Assembly (NCBI GenBank): GCA_039029315.1
Contig: JBCCGK010000008.1
Coordinates: forward strand, 113,827 to 177,826
Source of the DNA: JBCCCJ01 sp039029315
GTDB taxonomy: Bacteria; Bacteroidota; Bacteroidia; J057
Direction: 5' to 3'
DNA: 64,000 nt
Below the pieces are notes generated by a model that made no database searches, was not told where the DNA came from, and saw only the letters and a list, made by a program, of their open reading frames with translations. Positions 1 through 8,769 of this stretch are shown here, piece by piece. Position 1 is the first letter of the stretch. Each line of letters starts with the position of its first letter. The position numbers and the translations under genes are program-made.

Positions 1-498
1 GGAAGGGCAGAGATCTTGATGTGCCTGATAGACAAGATCGCTGATATTCTTTGGTCCTTCGCCAGCGATATACTCTGAATCCCTGACGGCAAATAATGAA
101 CCATCCCGATAAAAATATTCTATCGATTGTTCCGAAACATAGTCTTCAAAATACTGATTGACATATGTCAGGGAGAAATGTGTAGAATCAATCTCCCATC
201 TGCCTTGGAAAAAGGTCTCTCCCTGAACAGTGAGGGCAACTTGATACAGTGTCTTTTCGCTACGATCCTGCAAACTCAAATGTTCCTTTAAGGCTGAATC
301 CAGACCTGCAAATTCTGGTTCTTTCGTTTCTTCAGAAACTGGTTCTGTGGAGGGTGTTTCTGAGGCAAGAAGATCAATTGTTGTTTTTGGAAGGCTTGGT
401 TCTTCTAAGGGGGAGAGATGCGAAGAGGAAGAAGGATCGGAGCAAGCGCAGCATGCCAGGACTGCATAGATACAAAAGATGCGATAGAGGATACGCAT
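1..498 (-). CDS. Putative lipoprotein, 3' end cut by window edge
   Basis: An open frame on the minus strand starts at an ATG at 496-498 and runs 166 codons to the edge without a stop. The first residues are MRILYRIFCIYAVLACCACS, a short signal peptide with a cysteine cluster at residues 16-19 that suits a lipobox. A Ser/Pro/Glu-rich linker follows to about residue 65, then a mixed alpha/beta part rich in aromatic residues (for example RWEID and EYFYRDG). I do not recognise the family. It lies 48 bases downstream of the rluB-like gene on the same strand and may be the last gene of that transcript. The lipoprotein call is inference from the signal sequence; the function is unknown. Confidence 0.7.
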   Translation of the reverse strand, partial: MRILYRIFCIYAVLACCACSDPSSSSHLSPLEEPSLPKTTIDLLASETPSTEPVSEETKEPEFAGLDSALKEHLSLQDRSEKTLYQVALTVQGETFFQGRWEIDSTHFSLTYVNQYFEDYVSEQSIEYFYRDGSLFAVRDSEYIAGEGPKNISDLVYQAHQDLCPS

Positions 499-546
499 AC
501 AAAAATGAATTGAGTGTACAAAATATAGACCCCTTTCCAGCGCGAA

Positions 547-1419
547 TTACATCATCTTCAAGAAAGATACTTCTTTTTCTGTCAACTCTCTCCATTTGCC
601 TCTCGGAAGCCGCTTCTTGGTAAGGTGCGCAATCATGACACGATCCAGAGATTCAACCTGATACCCCAAATGCTCGAACATCCGTCTCACAATTCGGTTT
701 CTCCCAATGTGAATCTCTACTCCAACATTGGAAGGGCCTTTTTCTTCGACATACGAAATTCCATCTACCTTTGCAGGTCCATCATCCAGGGTGATTCCTG
801 CTTTGAGTTGTTTCATATGGTCTTCACTGACCGCTTTGTTCAGTCTGACGTGATAAAGTTTGCGAACCTGATAGGAAGGATGGGTAAGTTTTTTCGCCAG
901 TTCCCCATCATTTGTCAGCATCAACAGACCCGTCGTATTTCTATCCAGGCGTCCTACCGGATACACCCGTTCCCTGGTGGCCCCAGCTATTGCATCAATC
1001 ACCGTCTTGCGGCCAGTAGGATCATGGGTGGTGGTGATCATATTTTTGGGTTTGTTCAGCAGGAGGTATACATATTTGTTCGCTGAAAGAATATTGCCCT
1101 CATATTCGATGACATCCTCCTTTGGGACAATCTTTGTGCCCAATACCTTGACTACTTTCCCATTGACCTTGATCTTACCCGCTGAGATCAAGGTGTCGGC
1201 TTCACGCCTGGAACAAATTCCTGCTTGCGCAATGAATCGATTCAGGCGAATGGCTTCCTTGGGGTTGGGGTGAGAAAAAACTCCTGATCCCTTGCGCTGC
1301 CCGGATTTGGTAAACTTAGCGGGCGATTTTTTCTTGGATGCTGAGGTATTTGGTTTATTCGTCCCCTGCTTCAGTTCCTTCCAAAAGGGACTCTTCTCGG
1401 GTTTCTTTCCTTTCGCCAT
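547..1419 (-). CDS. rluB: 23S rRNA pseudouridine synthase, RsuA/RluB family
   Basis: This enzyme would isomerise a specific uridine of rRNA to pseudouridine. A Lys-rich, probably disordered N-terminal tail (residues 1-52) precedes an S4 RNA-binding domain (about 56-105, with RLNRFIAQAG and SRREAD). The catalytic domain carries the signature GRLDRNTTG with the catalytic aspartate near residue 159. The 290 residues fit the family plus the tail. The ATG at 1417-1419 lies inside the 3' end of scpB, a 65-base overlap that implies co-transcription. The scpB-rluB pairing is known from other phyla. Whether the target is that of RluB, RluE or RluF cannot be told from sequence alone; the family call is firm. 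Confidence 0.9.
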   Translation of the reverse strand: MAKGKKPEKSPFWKELKQGTNKPNTSASKKKSPAKFTKSGQRKGSGVFSHPNPKEAIRLNRFIAQAGICSRREADTLISAGKIKVNGKVVKVLGTKIVPKEDVIEYEGNILSANKYVYLLLNKPKNMITTTHDPTGRKTVIDAIAGATRERVYPVGRLDRNTTGLLMLTNDGELAKKLTHPSYQVRKLYHVRLNKAVSEDHMKQLKAGITLDDGPAKVDGISYVEEKGPSNVGVEIHIGRNRIVRRMFEHLGYQVESLDRVMIAHLTKKRLPRGKWRELTEKEVSFLKMM

Positions 1420-2038
1420 GATGATTTTCTTCTTCTTTTGTGCCTGAAAGCACGGCTTGATGTTGACGATATTCTTCTAGATGATCTTCGGCCAATTCTT
1501 CAAACTCTTTCAATTTGGGAAGGTCAGACATATCCGCCATCCCAAAATACTCCATGAAGAAAGGACTGGTTCCATAAATCAGGGGGCGTCCCGGCAGGTC
1601 CGATCGCCCCAATATGCTCACCAATTGTTTGTCCAGTAATTTTTGAACCGCATAATCACAATTCACGCCTCGGATAAACTCCATTTCGGCTTTGGTGATT
1701 GGTTGTCGATAGGCGATAATGGACAAGGTTTCGAGCGCTGCACGCGACAAGCGTTTCTGGTTTTTGGCTACCACTGCCAGCTTTACATAGGGATACAAGA
1801 CCGGTTTGGTGAAAAACTGATACCCCTCTGCGACCTTACGGACTTCGAACGGATAGCTTGGCGCTTGATATTTTTCCAACAATTGATCCAGCATCGGCTC
1901 CAATTCCGCTGTTGTCAGGGAAGGATGTCCCTCTTCCTTTCGTTGATGGTTGATAACCTCCAACAAAAAAGAAGGTGCTACAGGTCGCTCTGTTGCAAAT
2001 ATGATTGCCTCGACAATATGGATCAATGTAGGTTCCAT
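1355..2038 (-). CDS. scpB: Segregation and condensation protein B
   Basis: ScpB is the winged-helix dimer partner of the kleisin ScpA in the SMC condensin complex and acts in chromosome segregation. The N-terminal HIVEAIIFATERP and the central ALETLSIIAYRQPITKAEME with RGVNCDYAV are the usual ScpB winged-helix motifs, followed by LGRSDLPGRPLIYGTS. I chose the ATG at 2038 (227 aa). A GTG at 2077 would add 13 unusual residues, and a TATCTTTG promoter element lies between the two starts. The C-terminal 40 residues are acidic and overlap the start of the rluB-like gene. No scpA or smc is in the window. Confidence 0.92.
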   Translation of the reverse strand: MEPTLIHIVEAIIFATERPVAPSFLLEVINHQRKEEGHPSLTTAELEPMLDQLLEKYQAPSYPFEVRKVAEGYQFFTKPVLYPYVKLAVVAKNQKRLSRAALETLSIIAYRQPITKAEMEFIRGVNCDYAVQKLLDKQLVSILGRSDLPGRPLIYGTSPFFMEYFGMADMSDLPKLKEFEELAEDHLEEYRQHQAVLSGTKEEENHHGERKETREESLLEGTEAGDE

Positions 2039-2046
2039 GTGGAGGG

Positions 2047-2054
2047 CAAAGATA
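2047..2054 (-). promoter_or_regulatory. Candidate -7 element for scpB-rluB
   Basis: On the minus strand the sequence reads TATCTTTG, matching the Bacteroidota -7 consensus TAnnTTTG, and ends 8 bases before the scpB ATG at 2038. The transcript would be leaderless or nearly so. I see no clear TTTG at the -33 position, so this is a partial match. It supports the ATG start over the upstream GTG. Confidence 0.45.
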
Positions 2055-2194
2055 AGAGAATATAGCCAATGGTCCACAGGCTCCGGCCAATGATTGGAAT
2101 GGGAAGAATATTGGGTAGAATTTTTTCAATCATTTACTTTCTCATCACAATGGAAAAAATACTGACAACAGAAGAGAGACTAATTCAACTAATA

Positions 2195-2227
2195 CTTGAT
2201 ATTGACCCCATTCTAGCCCTACCTTTG
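2195..2227 (+). promoter_or_regulatory. Candidate promoter for the SNF2 helicase gene
   Basis: CTTG at 2195-2198 followed after 21 bases by TACCTTTG (2220-2227) matches the Bacteroidota pattern of -33 TTTG, about 19-22 bases, then -7 TAnnTTTG. It ends 50 bases before the ATG at 2278, so a 5' leader of about 40 bases is expected. Confidence 0.55.
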
Positions 2228-2277
2228 CGGAAATTTTTCACTGAGGAAAAAAACCATCACCCCCGAAAGGTTCGTGT

Positions 2278-5064
2278 ATGTTTGAGCAGTCATCTTTGGC
2301 AGATCGTTTCCGTAGGCGTAAACAACTAACTTCCAATTCTGGGAAAGGAGACTTGCTGTTTCAACTGGCCTTTGATTCTGTTGGGGCATATCTGACAGTG
2401 ATTGATCAGCGAGGGCGAGAGATTCAGGTGGATTATGCCAACTATTCCGGTCCAATACGATCGGTGCTTCGGGTGCTTCAGCAACTCGAAGAGCGTCAGG
2501 CTTTTGTGATCGATTGGGCCAAGCCTTCGGACAGAATCTATCTGGGGGAGCATGAATTTTTGTTGTGGCAACTGAAGTTATGCGACAATCTTGTAGATGA
2601 GAATGGCAGCAAGTTGGGCTTTGCCGAAGGACAGGCGCAGGTAGGGATCCAAATTGAGCCGATTCAGGAAGGATCTAGCCTGCGAAGTTTTCTGGTAACC
2701 CAGAGAGAAGGACATATTGCAGAGGATTTGATGGTGATCAGCGAGAGTTTTGTCTTGTGTGATCAGCTGATTTATGAGATTCCACCTTTGGGAGAAGTCT
2801 ATGAAGACCTCTATCTGTTCCAAACAGAGTTTTCCCAAAAGGAACTGGAGCCGTTTTTGTCCCTGCTGTTTTCTTATGTAGGTCATGTGCAGGTACGCTA
2901 TCGAGGATATCAAGTCCGTCGCCTGGAAGAAGCGATTGTGCCACAACTCTGTCTGATTCTTGAACAAATAGATGAAGAGGAAGCACTTCACCTCCGATTG
3001 AGTCAACAATTGTCTGGCTTGGGCTTTGACTTTCTGGAAACCTATGAACTCTACCATCTTGCAGAGGTCAATGATTTGGAACGCATCATCACCATCCGTC
3101 CGATTGACCAGATTCATATGGGCATTGTGCAGGAGGAGGTGTTGCAACTGATCCGAAAACATGCACCGAGCTCCAAGGAGAGAAAGGAAATCGTTGCGCT
3201 GGAGAATCGCTACATCATTCCCAAAGAAACAGCGGCAGGCTTCATTTATCACGAACTCCCAAATCTGCTGAATCGCTTCCTGTTTTTTGGTGCAGAAAAA
3301 CTTCGCTCCTATAAGGTGAAGGCATTCCAGCCGAAGCTCAATTTGAGTTTGCAAAGCGGAATAGATTTCTTCGAAGGGGTAGCTACACTGGATTTTGAAG
3401 GCGAAAGCATCTCTGTTATGGATGCCCTGAATCAATATCGTGAGCAACGATACATCAAACTCAGCGATGGGACGCATGCGATAGTGAATCAGGAATACTT
3501 GAAAAAACTGGAGCGTCTGTTCCGCAAAGGCAAGAAGAACAAACAAATCAAGCTCAGCTTCTTTGATTTGCCGGAGGTAGAGCAATTGCTGAATGAAAAG
3601 GTGCATGCCGAGATTTTTTCCAGACCCAGAAAAGTCTTTGAGGGGTTCAACAAGATTCAGGAAATGGATCTCCCCCTTCCCCAAGTGAATGCAACCCTGC
3701 GTCCATATCAAGAATATGGCTATCGCTGGTTACATTATCTGCATGAGCATCGGATTGGAGCTTGTCTGGCAGATGATATGGGATTGGGAAAAACCCTACA
3801 GACCCTGACAATCCTGAGTGAAACACTCCAGCATACCGACAAACCCTCTCTGCTCGTGATGCCCAGAAGTCTTTTGTTCAACTGGGAACATGAGATTCGG
3901 TCCTTCACCCCTCACTTGTCAAGCATTACCTATTACGGCTCTCAGCGGAGCATTGAGGAGGCCATGAAACATCAGCTGATCCTGACCACCTATGGGACGA
4001 TGCGGAATGACATTGAGCGACTGAAAGAGCTGACTTTCTTCTATGTAGTGCTGGATGAATCCCAGAATATCAAAAATTATCAATCTCAAGCCTCCAAGGC
4101 GGTAAGCTTGTTGCAGGCCGATCATCGCCTTGCTTTGAGTGGAACCCCGATCGAAAATAATCTTGGAGAATTATATTCCTTATTCCGATTTCTGAACCCC
4201 GCCATGTTTGGGTCGGTGCGAGAATTCAATGAGTTTTACGCCACACCCATTCAGCGAGAAAACAACAAGGAAGTAGCTGCTGCCTTGCGAGTCAAGATTT
4301 ATCCATTTGTGCTGCGAAGACTCAAGCGGGATGTCCTGGATGATCTGCCGGACAAGATTGAGCAAGTCCTGTATGTAGAGATGAGCCCGGAGCAGAAGCG
4401 ATTGTATGAGCAAAGGCGCACATTCTATCAGGACTTTATTCAGAATCAAATCGCTGCGGATGGCTTGCAAAAGGCGCGTTTTGCCATCTTGCAAGGGTTG
4501 AGCGAGCTGCGGCAGCTTGCCAGTATTCCCGAAGCAAAGACTGACGGACGGATCCGCTCGCCTAAGCTGGAAGTGCTGGAAGAACGCCTGACCGATGCTT
4601 TTGCCAATGGACATAAGGTCCTGATCTTTGCCAACTTTCTGGTTGGGATTGAGACCATCGGAGAAGTCCTCAATAAATTGGGCGTAGATTTTGTCGCGAT
4701 GACCGGGGCGACCCGAGACAGACAGCAACAAGTAGAGCGGTTTCAGCAAGATGAGAATTGCATGGCGTTTCTCATGACCCTCAAGACAGGAAGCCTGGGA
4801 CTGAATCTCACCGCAGCAGATACCATCTTCTTGTATGATCCCTGGTGGAATGTGGCTGCTGAAAATCAGGCCATTGACAGAGCGCATCGAATTGGACAAA
4901 CACAAAAAGTAACCAGTTATAAATTGATTGCCAGAGGCACAATTGAAGAGAAAATCCTGGAACTACAGCAAAAAAAGCGGGAGTTGTTTGACCAAATCAT
5001 TTCCACAGATACCACAGCCTTCAAAGCATTGACCGAAGCTGATATCGAATATGTCTTGAGTTGA
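2278..5064 (+). CDS. SNF2/SWI2-type DEAD-box ATPase (helicase-like)
   Basis: A 928-residue ATP-dependent nucleic-acid translocase. The first 470 residues hold no motif I recognise. The SNF2 ATPase core follows: Walker A DDMGLGKT at about 499-506, the Walker B box DESQ at about 593-596, LSGTPIENNLGELYSLF (motif III region), and the C-terminal RecA lobe with TLKTGSLGLNLTAAD and QAIDRAHRIGQ at about 864-874. These are classic SNF2 motifs, and bacterial relatives are usually annotated RapA/HepA-like or DEAD/DEAH helicase. DESQ in place of DEAQ/DEAH is a mild variant. The next gene, 93 bases downstream, may act with it. Substrate (DNA, or DNA with RNA polymerase) cannot be told. Confidence 0.93.
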   Translation: MFEQSSLADRFRRRKQLTSNSGKGDLLFQLAFDSVGAYLTVIDQRGREIQVDYANYSGPIRSVLRVLQQLEERQAFVIDWAKPSDRIYLGEHEFLLWQLKLCDNLVDENGSKLGFAEGQAQVGIQIEPIQEGSSLRSFLVTQREGHIAEDLMVISESFVLCDQLIYEIPPLGEVYEDLYLFQTEFSQKELEPFLSLLFSYVGHVQVRYRGYQVRRLEEAIVPQLCLILEQIDEEEALHLRLSQQLSGLGFDFLETYELYHLAEVNDLERIITIRPIDQIHMGIVQEEVLQLIRKHAPSSKERKEIVALENRYIIPKETAAGFIYHELPNLLNRFLFFGAEKLRSYKVKAFQPKLNLSLQSGIDFFEGVATLDFEGESISVMDALNQYREQRYIKLSDGTHAIVNQEYLKKLERLFRKGKKNKQIKLSFFDLPEVEQLLNEKVHAEIFSRPRKVFEGFNKIQEMDLPLPQVNATLRPYQEYGYRWLHYLHEHRIGACLADDMGLGKTLQTLTILSETLQHTDKPSLLVMPRSLLFNWEHEIRSFTPHLSSITYYGSQRSIEEAMKHQLILTTYGTMRNDIERLKELTFFYVVLDESQNIKNYQSQASKAVSLLQADHRLALSGTPIENNLGELYSLFRFLNPAMFGSVREFNEFYATPIQRENNKEVAAALRVKIYPFVLRRLKRDVLDDLPDKIEQVLYVEMSPEQKRLYEQRRTFYQDFIQNQIAADGLQKARFAILQGLSELRQLASIPEAKTDGRIRSPKLEVLEERLTDAFANGHKVLIFANFLVGIETIGEVLNKLGVDFVAMTGATRDRQQQVERFQQDENCMAFLMTLKTGSLGLNLTAADTIFLYDPWWNVAAENQAIDRAHRIGQTQKVTSYKLIARGTIEEKILELQQKKRELFDQIISTDTTAFKALTEADIEYVLS

Positions 5065-5157
5065 GAACAGAAAGAATCACCCTCATTCACCTAAAACAAA
5101 AACAAGTGGGCGTTAATCACACAATCATCCTCTACCCTCCAAGCCAGTCCCTCCCCT

Positions 5158-6936
5158 ATGACCTTTGATGAGTTACATACCTTGATCTACGACAATTATT
5201 CCCGGAAGCAGCTGGAATATTTGGACCGACAATACATCGGGCAGATTCTGGATGAAGAAGGACAAGGGTTGCTGTCGGAGGACATGAAGGAGGTGTATAA
5301 TCAATTGTCGATGTCGCGTTCCGGCACCTCTTTTACGCCTCAAAAAAGAGTCGCAGGACAACTCGGCCTCATCTTCTTTGAAGAAGCCTTGTTCCGGAAA
5401 TTGGAAGAGAAGATGAGCCCAGAGGTTCATCAGGTGTTCAGAGAATTGATCTTTCGGGATTTTTTGGATGAACAAAGCATGTTGGAGGAATTCTCAATTC
5501 CTGTCAAAAAGAAAAAACAATCATTCTCCACACAATCCCTCCTTTTACCTGAATTTTTGATTTTTCCTAATAAAACTGAATATCAATGGAGTCCCGGAAT
5601 AGGCTCTGACCAGCAATATTCATTTTATTTTCCCAGAGAAATGCGCCTGTTCTTTTCTCGCTATGTGGAACTCCCCCCTGAATTTACCCTCCAACCGATA
5701 CAAGAACCGACCAAAGGTGCCTATAACTATCAGGATGAAGGGACGATCTTTTCTGAGTTGCCAATGATTCGCCTCTATGATCAGAATGGGGATATCAAAA
5801 TGAGCAAAAGGGATCGACCACTTGCTTCGACCTTCAATCCCATGCGGAAGAAGCTGGGAATACAGGAATTCTTCCCCTCCAATGACAAGGTACTTCAGTC
5901 TGTCAGAACGGCATTGCTGACTCATTTTTGGAAGACCTTGTATCGAGACGAATTTGAGGAGTTGATGGGGTTGGATTTGTTGGTCGAATTGATGAAAGAA
6001 TACTGGAAGGATCGACTCAATGTGGTGAACCTTCTCTTTCATTTACAGGGTCAAAATGGCATGCCAACCTACTATCGATCAAATGTGAGCCATACCATGA
6101 AGGTGTTGTTGACATCCTTGCCAGATGGAGCCTGGGTAAAAATTGACAATCTGGTGTCATGGGCCCGTTTTCAAGGATTGCCTCTGGCTGGTATCTCCGA
6201 AAGTGTTGCCAAGGATGTGTTGTTCTTCAAGGATCAGCGTGGCAAAAAAGTGAATATTTCTCCAGGCTTGTATCGACAGTTTGTAGAGTTACCTTCCTTG
6301 TATGCCTGTTGCTTTCTGTTAGGAGCCCTGGGCTTGCTGGACATTCGATATGATCCCCCGAACACAGAATTGTTAGGCAAAACCTGGTATTCGCCTTTCG
6401 ATGGCCTGTCATATATTCGATTGACAGAGTTAGGCGCATTTCTGAGTGATCGCAGACAGGACTACGAACCTCCGGAGATCGAGGAGATTTCCTCTTTTTC
6501 CCTGTCTGATTCTCATCTTCATATACTGGTTCTCAATGGGGCGAATCCCGCCCGATTGTCTGTACTCAATCGCATTGCGCGTTCCTTGTCCTCGCGAAGA
6601 TTTGAGGTAGATGCCTCTACTTTCCTGACCAGTTGTTACAGTTCACAGGATCTGGAGCGCTCGATCAGTTTGTTTCGCCAAAATATAGAAGAGCACCCCC
6701 CGCAGATTTGGGAGGATTTCTTTACACGCCTTCGGAACAATGCTCACCTGCTGAAAAAACAAAGTGGATGGATTGTCTATGCCTTACCGGATGATCGGGA
6801 ATTGATCCATCAGGTTGTTCATGACCCCAAACTCAAATCTCTCAGCATCAAAGCCGAGCAATACAGGGTCCTTGTGCAGGAAGAGAACCATGATGCCTTT
6901 GTTGAGCGTCTGAAGGAGTTGGGATATCTACTCTGA
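5158..6936 (+). CDS. Uncharacterised protein, possible helicase partner
   Basis: A 592-residue protein I do not recognise as a named family. It has no signal peptide or membrane segment. The N-terminal part (to about 110) is helical. The middle (about 230-470) looks like a string of winged-helix-like segments, for example the stretch around SLPDGAWVKIDNLVSWAR. The last 130 residues (from LHILVLNGANPARLS to ERLKELGYLL) resemble the N-terminal/C3 domain of XPB-type helicases, where the same ending (V-E-x-L-x-x-L-G-Y) occurs; this is inference from memory. It follows the SNF2 gene in the same direction after 93 bases, which suggests a shared role in DNA remodelling or repair. The function is unproven. 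Confidence 0.75.
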   Translation: MTFDELHTLIYDNYSRKQLEYLDRQYIGQILDEEGQGLLSEDMKEVYNQLSMSRSGTSFTPQKRVAGQLGLIFFEEALFRKLEEKMSPEVHQVFRELIFRDFLDEQSMLEEFSIPVKKKKQSFSTQSLLLPEFLIFPNKTEYQWSPGIGSDQQYSFYFPREMRLFFSRYVELPPEFTLQPIQEPTKGAYNYQDEGTIFSELPMIRLYDQNGDIKMSKRDRPLASTFNPMRKKLGIQEFFPSNDKVLQSVRTALLTHFWKTLYRDEFEELMGLDLLVELMKEYWKDRLNVVNLLFHLQGQNGMPTYYRSNVSHTMKVLLTSLPDGAWVKIDNLVSWARFQGLPLAGISESVAKDVLFFKDQRGKKVNISPGLYRQFVELPSLYACCFLLGALGLLDIRYDPPNTELLGKTWYSPFDGLSYIRLTELGAFLSDRRQDYEPPEIEEISSFSLSDSHLHILVLNGANPARLSVLNRIARSLSSRRFEVDASTFLTSCYSSQDLERSISLFRQNIEEHPPQIWEDFFTRLRNNAHLLKKQSGWIVYALPDDRELIHQVVHDPKLKSLSIKAEQYRVLVQEENHDAFVERLKELGYLL

Positions 6937-7016
6937 TTTCTTCCCCTTTCAGACTCAATTTCAATTCTCTTCTATCAGAAATGATCCCGGCACAGATCAG
7001 GGATGCTGGGGGAGGG

Positions 7017-7961
7017 TCATTCTTTTTTCCAGCGCGCGAGATCTTGCAGGGTGTAAAATTCATAGTCGATTCTCAGAAAAGGAAGTTCAGCCCCTTTTAA
7101 TCCTTTCTTCAGGATTTTATGATCCAGTCTGCCCGATGTATCATAAGCATATTCCTCCAAAATCTGTGGAAGCTTGGGTTGCTCACTGATGAGGCGACTT
7201 CTGATTTTGCCTTCTTTATTGTACTTATAATCGATCTTGATGAATCTTCGGGTTTCCAGATCATTGATTTGGATTTGCTGAATCCGGTCTTGTTGATTAT
7301 AGGAAATGGATACTTTTTTGGTTGCCCAGTCTCCAAGTTTGTAGAGAGCTCTGGCTTTGACCTGGCCCCATCCACCTACCTGTGAGACCCAATTTTTGGT
7401 CTCATGAAGCAGGTGGTATTCCCGGTATGGGTATATATCGGAGAGAAGCGTCATGGAATCTTCTCTTGTTTTGGCCCAAATATTCATTGGGCGTCCGGCA
7501 GGACTCATTTCGAAAGATGCTGCCCGGGTCCATCTGTTGTTTTTTTGTGAAAAAATATATGCTTCTCGAGGGTAGGAGGTTATGTACCCCATTTTTTTTA
7601 GATATTTGATCCCGATGGCGTTCAATACACTGATTTTGGCGTTCACTCCATTCGGAGCAGTGTCCACAGTATCTTTTTTCCCTTCTACGATGACCCCATC
7701 AAGGCCTTCTCTTTTTGCCATTTCTATCGCATAAGAAGTAAGTTCTCGGGTCGTGTACGAGCCAGAACGATGGATGTCCAAGCGCATAATTTCGATGAAT
7801 TCCTCATTGGGAAGGGGCGAGTCTGGCAAATACAAATCAATGTCCCCGGAAAAGCCCGGTGTGGGAATATCCACCAATCTGGGGAGATGGGTTTTGGTCT
7901 GCAAACAAGAAGCTAAGAGCAAGGAGACAAGAAAAAGGTTAGATACTGTTAGGTATTTCAT
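7017..7961 (-). CDS. Putative lipoprotein with C-terminal RHS-like strand repeats
   Basis: The protein (314 aa) starts with a signal peptide ending in the lipobox LLASC, cysteine at residue 19. Residues 30-140 form a compact domain around DGVIVEGKKDT. The last third has short repeats such as YNQQDRIQQIQIND, YNKEGKIRSRLI and YDTSGRLDHKIL, which resemble RHS/YD-type strands. It would sit on the outer or inner membrane facing the periplasm. The stop lies 80 bases from the convergent upstream gene, and the ATG lies 11 bases downstream of the stop of the transporter gene at 7973, so it is probably the last gene of a minus-strand transcript 9693-7017. Specific function unknown. Confidence 0.75.
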   Translation of the reverse strand: MKYLTVSNLFLVSLLLASCLQTKTHLPRLVDIPTPGFSGDIDLYLPDSPLPNEEFIEIMRLDIHRSGSYTTRELTSYAIEMAKREGLDGVIVEGKKDTVDTAPNGVNAKISVLNAIGIKYLKKMGYITSYPREAYIFSQKNNRWTRAASFEMSPAGRPMNIWAKTREDSMTLLSDIYPYREYHLLHETKNWVSQVGGWGQVKARALYKLGDWATKKVSISYNQQDRIQQIQINDLETRRFIKIDYKYNKEGKIRSRLISEQPKLPQILEEYAYDTSGRLDHKILKKGLKGAELPFLRIDYEFYTLQDLARWKKE

Positions 7962-7972
7962 GAAAAACTGTT

Positions 7973-8761
7973 TCAGCTAGACAATCCGGCTGCCTCCCTT
8001 TTCAAACGATCAGCCAGTTCCTCTCCTAAATATCGATCAATCAGAAAATGTGCCAGATATATCACTGGTGTAAGGACCACTGCAACAACAAATTTGTAGA
8101 TGTAATTCACCGTCCCTATCGCCAGAACGAGCACAAGGCTCCAGTCTGCACCAATATAAAAAGCAATAATAAGGACCACAAAACTGTCGATAAATTGCGA
8201 AACCAGGGTAGAACCTGTTGCTCTCAGCCACACTTTTCCTTCTCCAGTTACACGCTTAATTCGATGAAAGGTAAATACATCTGTGATTTGTCCAATCAGG
8301 AAAGCGACCAGGGAACCAATGATGATCCAGAGGCCTTGCCCAAATACTACACGAAAAGCAGCATCAAAATTACCTACCTCTTCAGCCGTTGCTTTGGGGG
8401 GAGAGGATTGCAAATGGCTCCCTATCCAAAAATCCGCTGGATCAGCACTGATGCTCAAATAGATCATCACAAAGGCATAGGAAATCAGCCCTACTGCAAG
8501 ATAAGACAGAATCTTGACACCTTTTTGACCGAAGTATTCATTGATCACATCCGTCATGACGAAGACCACTGGCCAAAGCAATACGCCAGCTGTGAGATTG
8601 AAGGATAAACCGGACTGACCGAATAATGTCCAGTCAACTGGATTCATTCCGAGGATTTTTTCCATCGAAATGATTTTAACCCCAATCATCTCAGCAATCA
8701 GGGCGTTGGCGATAAAGAATCCTCCCAATATGATGAAGAGGATGGTCTCTTTTTTGAACAT
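7973..8761 (-). CDS. yhhQ: Queuosine precursor transporter, YhhQ/DUF165 family
   Basis: A 262-residue inner-membrane protein with about six hydrophobic segments, typical in length for the YhhQ (QPTR) family, which imports queuosine precursors such as preQ0/preQ1 or queuine for tRNA modification. Family features include FFIANALIAEMIGVKI near the N-terminus, VVFVMTDVINEYFGQKGVK (residues about 85-103), and the later LVSQFIDSFVVLIIAFYIG. The ATG at 8759-8761 lies 8 bases after the rnz stop. No queuosine biosynthesis genes are nearby. The family call is firm; the exact substrate is inferred from the family. Confidence 0.9.
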   Translation of the reverse strand: MFKKETILFIILGGFFIANALIAEMIGVKIISMEKILGMNPVDWTLFGQSGLSFNLTAGVLLWPVVFVMTDVINEYFGQKGVKILSYLAVGLISYAFVMIYLSISADPADFWIGSHLQSSPPKATAEEVGNFDAAFRVVFGQGLWIIIGSLVAFLIGQITDVFTFHRIKRVTGEGKVWLRATGSTLVSQFIDSFVVLIIAFYIGADWSLVLVLAIGTVNYIYKFVVAVVLTPVIYLAHFLIDRYLGEELADRLKREAAGLSS

Positions 8762-8769
8762 GTGGGAAA

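Noticed and set aside
2039..2077. Longer ScpB start at GTG 2077
   Set aside because: A TATCTTTG promoter box lies between this GTG and the ATG at 2038, and the extra residues do not fit the family.
2578..3711. 377-codon minus-strand frame inside the SNF2 gene
   Set aside because: Antisense shadow of a clearly conserved gene; no motif or start context.
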